This document shows, piece after piece, positions 1-5,568 of a stretch of 6,824 bases of DNA. The stretch comes from Clostridium sp. SCN 57-10 (GTDB taxonomy: Bacteria > Bacillota > Clostridia > Oscillospirales > Butyricicoccaceae): positions 1 through 6,824 of the forward strand of contig MEFT01000083.1 of assembly GCA_001725215.1 (NCBI GenBank), read 5' to 3'. Made by a program: the position numbers and the translations under genes. Under the pieces are notes generated by a model. It saw only the letters and a list, made by a program, of their open reading frames with translations, had not been told where the DNA came from and ran no database searches. Within the stretch, counting starts at the first letter, position 1, and each line of letters begins with the position of its first letter.

Positions 1-1133
1 GTGATGTTTGCTTTGGTATTGACATTTACCTGGTTAATGCCCGGGATGTTTGCTTCAATCGGGTCCTCTACCGTGACGATGTTCACGTGCGGCGTGTTAA
101 GCTCGCTCAGCGCGGTATAAAGCGTAGAGGATTTTCCGCTTCCCGTCGGGCCGGTGACCAAAATGATACCGTTTGGGTTTGCGAGAATATGGTCGAACAA
201 GCGCAGCTCTTCTTCCCGCAGGCCAAGTTCCGCCTTGTTTTTTTGCAAAACGGTTGCCGACGTGATACGCATGACGACCTTTTCGCCAAAGGCCGTGGGC
301 AGTACCGACACGCGGATGTCATATTCGCGTATGTCGACGCTGATGGAAATATGTCCGTCCTGTGGGCGGCGCTTCTCCGAAATATCCATGCCTCCAAGGA
401 TTTTGATACGCGTCACGATGGCGGGCAGCAGACTTATGTCATACACCATCTTTTCGCTGAGCACGCCGTCTATGCGGTAGCGCACGCGCACCTGACGCTC
501 AAGCGCCTCAATATGAATATCGCTCGCCCGCTGGCGCACGGCTTGCTCGATCATGGTTTTAACGAGCTGTACGATAGGCGCGGCATTCAGTTCATTATCA
601 TCGTGCAGCGCGGCCTCTTCCGCGGCCGACGACTGTTGCTCACGCTCTTTGGTATAGCGCTCTGCCGCCGACATTGCTTCCTCCGTGCCGAAGTATTTGT
701 CAAGCACGAGGTTGATTTCCGACGCCGTGGCGATGCGCGGATCGATGCGGCAGTTAGTGACAATGGCGATGTCGTCCTGCGCGAGCATATCAAGCGGGTC
801 CGCCATCGCGAGAATGAGCACATTGGAGTCATTTTCGTCAAAGCCGAGCGGAAGTACCTTGTGCTTGCGAAGAATGGAGCCGTTGACAAGCCCGATAACC
901 TCTTGCGCAATTTTAATGCCGCGCAGCTCGACATATTCGATACCAAGCTGGATATGAAGTGCCCGTGCAATCGCGCCCTCCGTCGTGAAGCCTGCTTCGA
1001 TCAGCATATCGCCAACACGCGTGCGCTTATTTTTCTGCTGGTTTTGCAGCACCGATTCAAGCTGCACTTCGGTGATAACGCCCTGCGCGATCAAAATGTC
1101 GCCGATTCGCATTTTCTTTTTTTCGATTCGCAT
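1..1133 (-). CDS. pilB: GspE/PilB-type secretion/pilus assembly ATPase, partial (C-terminus beyond window)
   Basis: This is a cytoplasmic hexameric ATPase that would power type IV pilus extension or type II secretion. The reading frame stays open from the ATG at 1133 to the left edge, giving 377 residues of a family usually about 550 long. Residues 9-62 hold two 24-residue MshEN-type repeats (T2SSE_N domain). The segment SDIHI at 204-208 marks the start of the N2D region. Walker A is GPTGSGKS at 328-335, and the Asp box EDPIE is at 356-360. Walker B, the His box and any Cys4 zinc site lie outside the window. The start at 1133 has AGGGG ten bases upstream; a second in-frame ATG at 1112 has no good ribosome site. 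The family is certain. PilB rather than GspE is inferred because Bacillota carry type IV pili. No other pilus gene is visible here, so downstream partners must lie to the left. Confidence 0.93.
   Translation of the reverse strand, partial: MRIEKKKMRIGDILIAQGVITEVQLESVLQNQQKNKRTRVGDMLIEAGFTTEGAIARALHIQLGIEYVELRGIKIAQEVIGLVNGSILRKHKVLPLGFDENDSNVLILAMADPLDMLAQDDIAIVTNCRIDPRIATASEINLVLDKYFGTEEAMSAAERYTKEREQQSSAAEEAALHDDNELNAAPIVQLVKTMIEQAVRQRASDIHIEALERQVRVRYRIDGVLSEKMVYDISLLPAIVTRIKILGGMDISEKRRPQDGHISISVDIREYDIRVSVLPTAFGEKVVMRITSATVLQKNKAELGLREEELRLFDHILANPNGIILVTGPTGSGKSSTLYTALSELNTPHVNIVTVEDPIEANIPGINQVNVNTKANI
1103..1133 (-). repeat. In-frame direct repeat at the PilB start codon
   Basis: The ten bases ATGCGAATCG occur twice, at 1124-1133 and 1103-1112, starting 21 bases apart, so both ATGs are in the same frame (MRIEKKK then MRIGDIL). 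A run of seven A residues (minus strand, 1117-1123) lies between them. Only the outer ATG has a good Shine-Dalgarno site. Confidence 0.75.
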
Positions 1134-1157
1134 TCGTCCGGCACCCCTCTCGCGTGT

Positions 1158-1173
1158 TGCCGATGGTTCGGCA
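1158..1173 (-). other. Small hairpin in the pilB 5' leader
   Basis: A six-base-pair stem (TGCCGA with TCGGCA) with a four-base loop lies about 25 bases before the start codon, just upstream of the ribosome binding site. It is too short and lacks a T tract, so it is not a terminator. Any effect on translation is unproven. Confidence 0.4.
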
Positions 1174-1212
1174 TTGCGCTATGTAGAATTTATGCTGTAT
1201 TACTGTATATTC

Positions 1213-1221
1213 ATTATAACA
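1213..1221 (-). promoter_or_regulatory. Candidate proximal pilB promoter (extended -10)
   Basis: The minus strand reads TGT then TATAAT, an extended -10 element of the sigma-A type. The -35 region at the usual distance (about 1236-1241, GTCGAA) is poor, which extended -10 promoters tolerate. A transcript from here would have a leader of about 70 bases. Confidence 0.4.
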
Positions 1222-1313
1222 TATGATTTTAATATTTCGACTGCCAGCAGACTTTTTTTGCTTTCATAACGGCAAAAACCCGTACAATTTATACTACATT
1301 CTGAAATAAAATT

Positions 1314-1332
1314 CCACCGCGCAACCACCGCG
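1314..1332. repeat. CCACCGCG direct repeat in the pilB leader
   Basis: CCACCGCG occurs at 1314-1321 and 1325-1332 on the plus strand, so the copies start 11 bases apart, about one helical turn. The pair is GC-rich within an AT-rich intergenic region. It lies between the distal and proximal candidate pilB promoters, about 40-60 bases into a transcript from the distal one. It could be an operator or part of an RNA hairpin. Confidence 0.5.
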
Positions 1333-1378
1333 GAAATATGCGTTATTAAAACCAGCACTTTTATACTTTCTTGCATGA

Positions 1379-1407
1379 ATTATAACGCATCAACTACGCA
1401 TAATCAA
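1379..1407 (-). promoter_or_regulatory. Candidate distal pilB promoter
   Basis: On the minus strand TTGATT (1402-1407) and TATAAT (1379-1384) are separated by exactly 17 bases, a near-consensus sigma-A promoter. It sits downstream of the terminator of the preceding acetyltransferase gene and points to pilB. Its transcript would have a leader of roughly 240 bases. The rest of 1134-1516 is AT-rich and shows no gene on either strand. Confidence 0.6.
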
Positions 1408-1517
1408 TGCCTTTCCACCAGAAAACACCAAAAAATTGAAATTTCCTATCATTTATACTCAATCAGTATCGAAAGCACGTATGATTTACTTTTACCGATG
1501 CACGTTTGCGCACAGCA

Positions 1518-1550
1518 CAAAAAAAGCCCGTTGCCGTAAGCAACAGGCTT
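1518..1550 (-). terminator. Intrinsic terminator of the acetyltransferase gene
   Basis: On the minus strand two stem segments, AAGCC/GGCTT and GTTGC/GCAAC, separated by one mismatch, close a five-base loop. A run of seven T (two of them paired in the stem) follows. This is a convincing factor-independent terminator about 100 bases after the acetyltransferase stop codon. Confidence 0.8.
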
Positions 1551-1648
1551 CAATGCGAGCTTCGTGCCGCAGCGAGATGCGCGGCAGGGTGGTCTTCTCG
1601 CCGCATATCGCCAAAAAAGTAAACCGGTTTCCCCGTGAGGCAGCAGCA
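1551..1648 (-). other. GC-rich, self-complementary 3' region of the acetyltransferase transcript
   Basis: This stretch between the acetyltransferase stop and its terminator is clearly more GC-rich than the end of that gene. On the minus strand GCGGCGAGA can pair with TCTCGCTGC (one G-U pair), and other local pairings are possible, for example ATGCGGC with GCCGCGCAT if one base bulges. An open frame of 66 codons crosses it but has no coding signature. It may be a 3' untranslated region or a small RNA. I do not recognise a known RNA family. Confidence 0.35.
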
Positions 1649-2125
1649 TTAAGCTATAATATGTTTTTCAAAAAATATAATTGTCATTCCCGGCTGTATG
1701 ACTTTCTCCTTACCTATCGCACAATAGCCCATTTTCTCATACAGATGGCAGAGCTTTGGCTCTTGTTTTATGGTATCCAGCTCCCAACGGCAAGCGCCCG
1801 GATAGAGTTCTTCAACATTCCTTATGGCTTGCTGGGCATATCCTTTGCCTTGAAATTCCGGCAAGATAAACATGGGAGATATTCTGCATGCGCCGTCATG
1901 CAGCCGTACCACTCTCATCGCTCCAATACACCGGCTGCCAAGCTGAATATAGTAATAGTCGGTAAACGTCTGCTCCATTCGTTGAATTACTTTTTCAAGC
2001 GGTTCCGCACCGGGATTTGTGTCATAATCATGATATTTATCAAGTAAATATGCAAACGCTTTACCCTGCATTTGATGTATTTGACCGCAATCGCAGATCC
2101 CCGCTTTTCGTAACTGAATGCACAT
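1649..2125 (-). CDS. GNAT-family N-acetyltransferase
   Basis: This 158-residue cytoplasmic protein would transfer an acetyl group from acetyl-CoA to an amine; the substrate cannot be told. The acetyl-CoA pyrophosphate-binding loop is QGKGYA at residues 92-97, within a segment beginning LPEFQGKGYA typical of GNAT motif A. The later segment ending LYEKMGY (about residues 128-134) fits motif B. The length is normal for a single GNAT domain. The ATG start is preceded by GGAGG nine bases upstream. It follows the tRNA gene on the same strand, and no strong promoter was seen between them, so it may depend on readthrough or a weak promoter. Its own terminator lies near 1518-1550. Five cysteines in the first 80 residues are a little unusual but have no assigned role. 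Confidence 0.88.
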   Translation of the reverse strand: MCIQLRKAGICDCGQIHQMQGKAFAYLLDKYHDYDTNPGAEPLEKVIQRMEQTFTDYYYIQLGSRCIGAMRVVRLHDGACRISPMFILPEFQGKGYAQQAIRNVEELYPGACRWELDTIKQEPKLCHLYEKMGYCAIGKEKVIQPGMTIIFFEKHIIA

Positions 2126-2200
2126 TCCTATTTCCCTCCGGCTTGTTCGGCAATGAGTACGTGAGCATCGAAATCGTCAGCTTTGCCTGGCATCCATATA

Positions 2201-2240
2201 ACAAAAGACCTGCTCTTCCTCTGACAGAAGATAGGTCTTT
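2201..2240 (-). terminator. Intrinsic terminator after the tRNA
   Basis: On the minus strand AAAGACCT (2233-2240) pairs with AGGTCTTT (2204-2211), and TCTTC with GAAGA inside it, followed by TGTTAT. The eight-pair outer stem starts within five bases of the encoded CCA end. The T tract is short, so some readthrough into the acetyltransferase gene is plausible. Confidence 0.65.
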
Positions 2241-2244
2241 CATT

Positions 2245-2321
2245 TGGTGGGCCTTCAGGGACTCGAACCCGGGACCGTCCGGTTATGAGCCGGATGCTCT
2301 AACCAACTGAGCTAAAGGCCC
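2245..2321 (-). tRNA. tRNA with CAT anticodon, probably tRNA-Ile2
   Basis: A full cloverleaf with encoded CCA (2245-2247) is visible. The acceptor arm is GGGCCTT/AAGGCCC, with A at position 73. The D arm is GCTCAGTTGGTTAGAGC, the anticodon loop is CTCATAA (anticodon at 2285-2287), and the T arm contains GGTTCGAGTCC. A CAT anticodon fits elongator Met, initiator Met, or Ile2 whose C34 is changed to lysidine by TilS. The first base pair G1-C72 argues against an initiator. The C4-G69 and C5-G68 pairs and the CTCATAA loop match known Ile2 features, so I favour Ile2; automated tools often label such genes Met. Confidence 0.97.
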
Positions 2322-2338
2322 TTTTTACGTACTGTTAT

Positions 2339-2367
2339 AGTATAAAAGATTCCGGCCCAAAATACAA
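2339..2367 (-). promoter_or_regulatory. tRNA promoter
   Basis: TTGTAT (2362-2367) and TATACT (2339-2344) on the minus strand are 17 bases apart. The predicted start of transcription lies about ten bases before the mature tRNA 5' end, which fits a stable-RNA promoter. The same 105-base gap must also hold the divergent cwlJ promoter. Confidence 0.7.
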
Positions 2368-2426
2368 GTCTTTTTTCAGTCGTGAGGGCATATAGATCAG
2401 GCAGAGCAGGAAGGGTGGGATTTGCC

Positions 2427-2867
2427 ATGCCGCTGACTGATAGAGAGATTTTCGCACGTTTGATTCAGTGCGAGTCCGGGGGCGAGGGCGATAATGGCAT
2501 GCGTGCCGTGGCATGTGTGGTGATGAACCGTGTCCATTCGCCGGGCGGCGAATACGCGCGCGTGGGACAGGGCAGCATTCGTAAAATTATATTGCAACCC
2601 TACCAATTTGTGTGCGCGATGGAAACGGAGGGTGGCAAGCCGAACCCGCAGAACATCTACAATATGAGCCCAGATCAGGTGCATTTCGACATTGCGGACT
2701 GGGCCATTGCAGGGAACCGATTGAACACACTAGGCGACGCACTTTGGTTTTTTAATCCCTTTTCGCCCAAATGCCGTCAAAATTTCCCCAGTGATGTCGG
2801 CTACTATTTGACGCGCATCGGCGACCATTGCTTCTACAATCCCACAAGCGCATACTTCAAAACTTGA
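2427..2867 (+). CDS. cwlJ: CwlJ-family spore cortex-lytic hydrolase (Hydrolase_2)
   Basis: This 146-residue protein belongs to the SleB/CwlJ family that degrades spore cortex peptidoglycan during germination. In Bacillus subtilis, CwlJ (142 residues) sits in the coat and responds to Ca-dipicolinate. Visible family features are CESGGEGDNG at 15-24, with E16 matching the proposed catalytic glutamate, then NRV at 34-36, LWFFNP around 106-111 and HCFYNP at 134-139. There is no signal peptide or peptidoglycan-binding domain, which fits CwlJ rather than the secreted two-domain SleB. I chose the ATG at 2427 because AGGAAGGGTGGG precedes it and the length fits; an upstream GTG at 2382 has no ribosome site. 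It is followed after 14 bases by a GerQ-like gene, the known CwlJ partner. A sporulation sigma factor promoter is expected, but I could not place one firmly. Confidence 0.88.
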   Translation: MPLTDREIFARLIQCESGGEGDNGMRAVACVVMNRVHSPGGEYARVGQGSIRKIILQPYQFVCAMETEGGKPNPQNIYNMSPDQVHFDIADWAIAGNRLNTLGDALWFFNPFSPKCRQNFPSDVGYYLTRIGDHCFYNPTSAYFKT

Positions 2868-2881
2868 AAGGGTGATCTCTC

Positions 2882-3217
2882 TTGCCTGAAAACACCATCC
2901 GCCCTCCCGCACCGCCGACCGACGCCGCGCAGGCGCGCGCCGACTATTACAGCCAGTCCTTTCTTGAGGTGCTGGCAAAAAGCATCGGTAATTTTGTCGT
3001 CTGTGAATTTCTCATCGGAAGTAATACCCTCGTGGAAAAATACGGCATTCTTACCTCTGCGGGCAATAACTATCTCACACTCTATGACCGTGAATACGAC
3101 AACACCACCGTTTGTGATTTCTATTCGCTCAAGTTCATTACCATTTATAACACCAAAGTTCGCCCGCCCCAGTTCGTTCCGCGGCAGCAGTTTCGGCAGG
3201 GCACCAGAATGCGTTGA
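2882..3217 (+). CDS. gerQ: GerQ-like spore coat protein
   Basis: This 111-residue protein resembles GerQ (YwdL), the coat protein needed to place CwlJ in the spore coat of Bacillus. The N-terminal 20 residues are proline- and alanine-rich and probably disordered. The core at about 22-93 runs from YYSQSFLEVLAKSIGNFVV through an ILTSAGNNYLTLYD segment to FYSLKFITIYN, and follows the GerQ pattern of a short helix then a beta-rich stretch. The C-terminus is rich in Gln, Arg and Pro. The start is TTG at 2882 with AAAGGGTG about seven bases upstream; no ATG fits the domain. The position directly after cwlJ, as in Bacillus, supports the call. The match is from memory of the family pattern, so homology is likely rather than certain. 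Confidence 0.72.
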   Translation: MPENTIRPPAPPTDAAQARADYYSQSFLEVLAKSIGNFVVCEFLIGSNTLVEKYGILTSAGNNYLTLYDREYDNTTVCDFYSLKFITIYNTKVRPPQFVPRQQFRQGTRMR

Positions 3218-3260
3218 AAGATATAAAACGGACAGCAAGCTGTCCGTTTTATATCTTTTA
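3215..3260. terminator. Bidirectional terminator shared by gerQ and the PP2C gene
   Basis: A perfect 19-base-pair stem (3217-3235 with 3240-3258) closes a CAAG loop. One G-T pair and one T-A pair extend it to 3215 and 3260. The gerQ stop (3215-3217) and the PP2C stop (3258-3260, minus strand) form the two feet of the stem, so the whole gap between the convergent genes is this hairpin. T-rich sequence lies in the 3' arm in both directions. Confidence 0.9.
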
Positions 3261-4076
3261 CGCGCCTATTCTTATGATAATTAACGTTTTATCGTCGTGC
3301 CTCTTTTGCCTTTTCTCGTCCATTGCATTCGATGCCTCAATGATCTCCTCCGCACTGCTGAGCACTCTTTTTGGTACAACGTATTCAGCCTTGATATACT
3401 GCTCAATTCCGTCTGTACACAGCACAATGACATCACACGCCGACAACGGCATGGCTGCGGTTTTGACAAAGTCTAATGCGCGCGGGTTCCCATCGAGCAC
3501 TCCATATCCCAAAGGCGAATCGGAATGATTGCAGATTTCGTTTCGAATCTCATCTTTCGACAATCGCCTGCCCTGGGTTTCTGCATATTGCTTTATGTAA
3601 TGATGGAGTTTCTCGGTCTGGTTTTCGGTGAACTCTGTAACTGTCTTATCCGCATGAATGACCAGCCCGGTACAGTCGCCGATAAACGCATAATAAAAGC
3701 GTTTATGGCAGATAACGGAGACGATGCCCACCGCACCCGGTTTAAACGAGTAATGGCAGGTCATATCTGCAATATGGGCGTTTCCGCGCGATACGGCTTC
3801 GCGCAGTGTTTGTTCGATGTCGATCGACTCGGAACGATTCAGCGCATTCGATATATGTTGATAAATAAAATTGCCCAGGGTAGAAACAACATCAGGCACT
3901 AAATGCGGGGTTTCATATACGCCGTTGCTCGCATCTCTCGATACGCCGTCCAAAACAAGAAAGATCCCTTTTTCACGATCTACGATATGATAATCTTCAT
4001 TTCGCTTTTCCGCATACATCGTGTTCTTCGCCGTGTAATGATCTACCGTTGTCACCTCAAGATCCCGATTGAACAT
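3258..4076 (-). CDS. PP2C-family (PPM) serine/threonine protein phosphatase
   Basis: This 272-residue cytoplasmic protein would remove phosphate from Ser or Thr residues using two bound metal ions. PPM motifs appear in order: RNED at 25-28, LDG at 42-44 (metal ligand D43), GAVGIVSV at 114-121, FIGDCTG at 131-137, CTDGI at 220-224 (D222) and DDKT at 261-264. All expected metal-binding acidic positions are present. It differs from standard PrpC/Stp enzymes: the usual Gly pair after the first DG is replaced by VSRDASNG. Also, no PASTA kinase gene is adjacent, as it usually is for PrpC. The start at 4076 has AGGGGG four bases away; M20 is an alternative start but would shorten the first strand. 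It has its own promoter and a structured leader. Its substrate is unknown; IreB, encoded 1.7 kb upstream, is one candidate by analogy. Confidence 0.87.
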   Translation of the reverse strand: MFNRDLEVTTVDHYTAKNTMYAEKRNEDYHIVDREKGIFLVLDGVSRDASNGVYETPHLVPDVVSTLGNFIYQHISNALNRSESIDIEQTLREAVSRGNAHIADMTCHYSFKPGAVGIVSVICHKRFYYAFIGDCTGLVIHADKTVTEFTENQTEKLHHYIKQYAETQGRRLSKDEIRNEICNHSDSPLGYGVLDGNPRALDFVKTAAMPLSACDVIVLCTDGIEQYIKAEYVVPKRVLSSAEEIIEASNAMDEKRQKRHDDKTLIIIRIGA

Positions 4077-4095
4077 AATGCCCCCTGTTATCTAT

Positions 4096-4153
4096 GCCGC
4101 CTTGTATGCTCTTTTTCTGCTAACCACTACTTTAGCACGCCATACAAGCAGGC
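4096..4153 (-). promoter_or_regulatory. Structured 5' leader of the PP2C gene
   Basis: On the minus strand CTTGTATG (4141-4148) pairs with CATACAAG (4101-4108). GCC/GGC extends this beyond a two-by-two internal loop (4151-4153 with 4096-4098), and TGCTAA/TTAGCA (4132-4137 with 4118-4123) forms an inner hairpin. The whole lies between the promoter and the ribosome site, in the first 60 or so bases of the transcript. On the plus strand the same hairpin is followed by six T residues, so it could instead stop antisense transcription. It matches no riboswitch class that I know. Confidence 0.5.
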
Positions 4154-4162
4154 TTTTTTATT

Positions 4163-4190
4163 ATTATATCAGATATAGGTAAATGTTCAA
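4163..4190 (-). promoter_or_regulatory. PP2C gene promoter
   Basis: TTGAAC (4185-4190) and TATAAT (4163-4168) on the minus strand are 16 bases apart, a good sigma-A match. Transcription would begin near 4156, giving a leader of about 80 bases. Confidence 0.65.
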
Positions 4191-4244
4191 TTCAAACTTG
4201 TGTTTATCCCTTTCATGGGCCATGCCGCAAGGCTTATGTAAATG

Positions 4245-4272
4245 AAAAACGGACAGCAAGCTGTCCGTTTTT
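4245..4272 (-). terminator. Terminator of the endopeptidase operon
   Basis: A 12-base-pair stem closes a CTTG loop and is followed on the minus strand by CATTTACAT after five T residues in the 3' arm. It begins 19 bases after the endopeptidase stop codon. Its 26-base centre is identical to that of the terminator at 3225-3250. Confidence 0.88.
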
Positions 4273-4291
4273 TAATGAATATGATGCGCGG

Positions 4292-5218
4292 TTAGTTAAG
4301 CACCGTGCCGCCACCGATATAATAGTTTGCATAGTAGCCGCTGCTCATGGTATCAATTTTAACCACGTCTCCAGGCGAGGAAGAATGGATAAACTGATTG
4401 CCGCCCATATAGATGCCCACATGTCCAACTTTACTCGGCTTTGAGGGCGTGCCGAAGAATACAAGATCGCCCGGCTTCAGTTCGGATTTCTTCACCTTTG
4501 TGACCGAGGTGGAATATTGCGACGCAGACGAGCGCTGAAGGCTGATGTTGAAATGCGAAAATACATATTTCGTGTATCCCGAGCAGTCAAAGCCCTTGGG
4601 CGTCGATCCGCCGTAAACATAGCGGACGCCGAGGAAGGTCTTGGCATACGTCAGTACATCCTGCCGCACGGTGCTTCCCGTCGATGTGGTAGCTGCCGCA
4701 GGAGCCGAAGCAGAAGCAGACGACGCGTTGGTGCTGTCTGCCACAGAATCGACGATTTCAACATAATCGGGATGGAGATATCCCGTTTTGCCGTTCACCG
4801 TTACTTTAAACCAGCCATTGTTAATGCCGATGATCTTGGTCACCGTACCGCGCGTCAAACGTGTAACGACGCCTTGCGATGTCGAGGGGCCTGCGCGCAG
4901 ATTGAGCACGTCGGTCGTCACTTTCGCGCCGCCCGGCTCAACATTCATCACGCTTTGCAGCGCGACATATTCGGAGCTCATATAGCCGACCTCGCCGCCG
5001 AACGCAATTTTATACCAGCCGTCCGTAGCGTCGAGCACACACACACGGTCACCCGGGTTGAGTTTTTCAACAACGGCGTGCCCGGTGCCAGCGTTTTCAC
5101 GCACGTTCACCGCGCTGCCCGCTTCCACGGTTCCGCCCTTCACGTCAAACGCAAAGACAGACGCCGTCATACAAACCGCAACGGCAACACCCGTTACCAT
5201 CAGCTTTAAGCAATGCAT
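4292..5218 (-). CDS. Secreted NlpC/P60 peptidoglycan endopeptidase with two SH3b domains
   Basis: This 308-residue exported protein should cut the peptide stems of peptidoglycan, most likely between D-Glu and diaminopimelate (D,L-endopeptidase). A signal peptide at 1-23 ends VFA, a type I peptidase site. Two bacterial SH3 domains follow at about 26-88 and 98-156, each with an N-[VL]-R motif (NVRENAG, NLRAGPS) and a G-W-[YF]-K core; these bind the wall. An Ala/Ser/Thr-rich linker at about 158-182 leads to the NlpC/P60 domain at 184-308. Its catalytic residues are C212 (FDCSGY), H266 (GHVGIY) and H278 (FIHSS), so the triad is complete. The start has GGAGG five bases upstream. It is the second gene of an operon, 26 bases after a small unknown gene, with a terminator close behind. 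The upstream promoter carries WalR-like hexamers. Confidence 0.95.
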   Translation of the reverse strand: MHCLKLMVTGVAVAVCMTASVFAFDVKGGTVEAGSAVNVRENAGTGHAVVEKLNPGDRVCVLDATDGWYKIAFGGEVGYMSSEYVALQSVMNVEPGGAKVTTDVLNLRAGPSTSQGVVTRLTRGTVTKIIGINNGWFKVTVNGKTGYLHPDYVEIVDSVADSTNASSASASAPAAATTSTGSTVRQDVLTYAKTFLGVRYVYGGSTPKGFDCSGYTKYVFSHFNISLQRSSASQYSTSVTKVKKSELKPGDLVFFGTPSKPSKVGHVGIYMGGNQFIHSSSPGDVVKIDTMSSGYYANYYIGGGTVLN

Positions 5219-5244
5219 AAATTCCTCCGTTCCAAGACGGGAGG

Positions 5245-5547
5245 CTATTTGGAGGACAGTGCCCTCTCAAGCCAGATCGCCGCAATATCAAGTGCGGCAT
5301 AAAGCCCGTCGCGTTCTGTCGATTTTACGACACGATCACGGGAACTGATATCCGGATCTGTAAGCTGCAGCTGTACGCTTACCTTTTTGGAAAGCTTGAT
5401 ATCTTCCAGCTTTGCGCTGTCCAGCACCTGCATCATCACGATATACTTGTCAGACATGCTTCCATAATACAGGATGCTGTCCTTACGCATTAGCGGACGG
5501 CCCTTGAACTGCAGGGGCAGCGCGCGGTTATTCACAGATTCACTCAT
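5245..5547 (-). CDS. Conserved-looking protein of unknown function, 100 residues
   Basis: I do not recognise a named family. The protein is soluble, with no signal peptide or membrane segment. It seems to form a beta-rich N-terminal two thirds (for example SILYYGSMSDKYIVMMQVLD at 24-43 and KKVSVQLQLTDPD around 54-66), then an acidic and basic segment, and a C-terminal amphipathic helix ending IAAIWLERALSSK. I chose the ATG at 5547 because GGAGG lies seven bases upstream; an upstream ATG 14 codons earlier would place this ribosome site inside the gene. It has a strong promoter and leads a two-gene operon with the NlpC/P60 endopeptidase. That suggests a role tied to wall growth, but nothing in the sequence proves it. 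Confidence 0.78.
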   Translation of the reverse strand: MSESVNNRALPLQFKGRPLMRKDSILYYGSMSDKYIVMMQVLDSAKLEDIKLSKKVSVQLQLTDPDISSRDRVVKSTERDGLYAALDIAAIWLERALSSK

Positions 5548-5568
5548 CAGTGTCCCTCCATACATAGT

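Noticed and set aside
87..1226. A 379-codon open frame on the plus strand across the PilB region
   Set aside because: The opposite strand encodes a clear GspE/PilB ATPase with Walker A and Asp box. The plus-strand frame has no family signature and is rich in Arg, His and Cys, as antisense shadows often are.
1134..1378. Possible c-di-GMP riboswitch in the pilB leader
   Set aside because: Such riboswitches precede pilus genes in some Clostridia, but the conserved GEMM core bases were not seen in the leader.
1580..1610. AGGGTGG on the plus strand resembling a T-box antiterminator
   Set aside because: The needed ACCGCG continuation, specifier loop and downstream synthetase gene are absent.
1436..2047. 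A 203-codon open frame on the plus strand
   Set aside because: It runs opposite the GNAT gene and through the terminator hairpin, has no convincing ribosome site, and shows no known domain.
2360..2396. Sigma-E type promoter for cwlJ (CATATAGA at 2389-2396)
   Set aside because: The -10 is close to consensus, but no suitable -35 lies at the proper distance; the nearest ATA-containing match is about 21 bases away rather than about 14.
2382..2426. Longer cwlJ start at a GTG (2382)
   Set aside because: It has no Shine-Dalgarno site and would place the good ribosome site inside the gene; the ATG at 2427 gives the usual CwlJ length.
4517..5209. A 230-codon plus-strand frame opposite the endopeptidase
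   Set aside because: The minus strand gives a signal peptide, two SH3b domains and a complete NlpC/P60 triad; the plus frame is a shadow.
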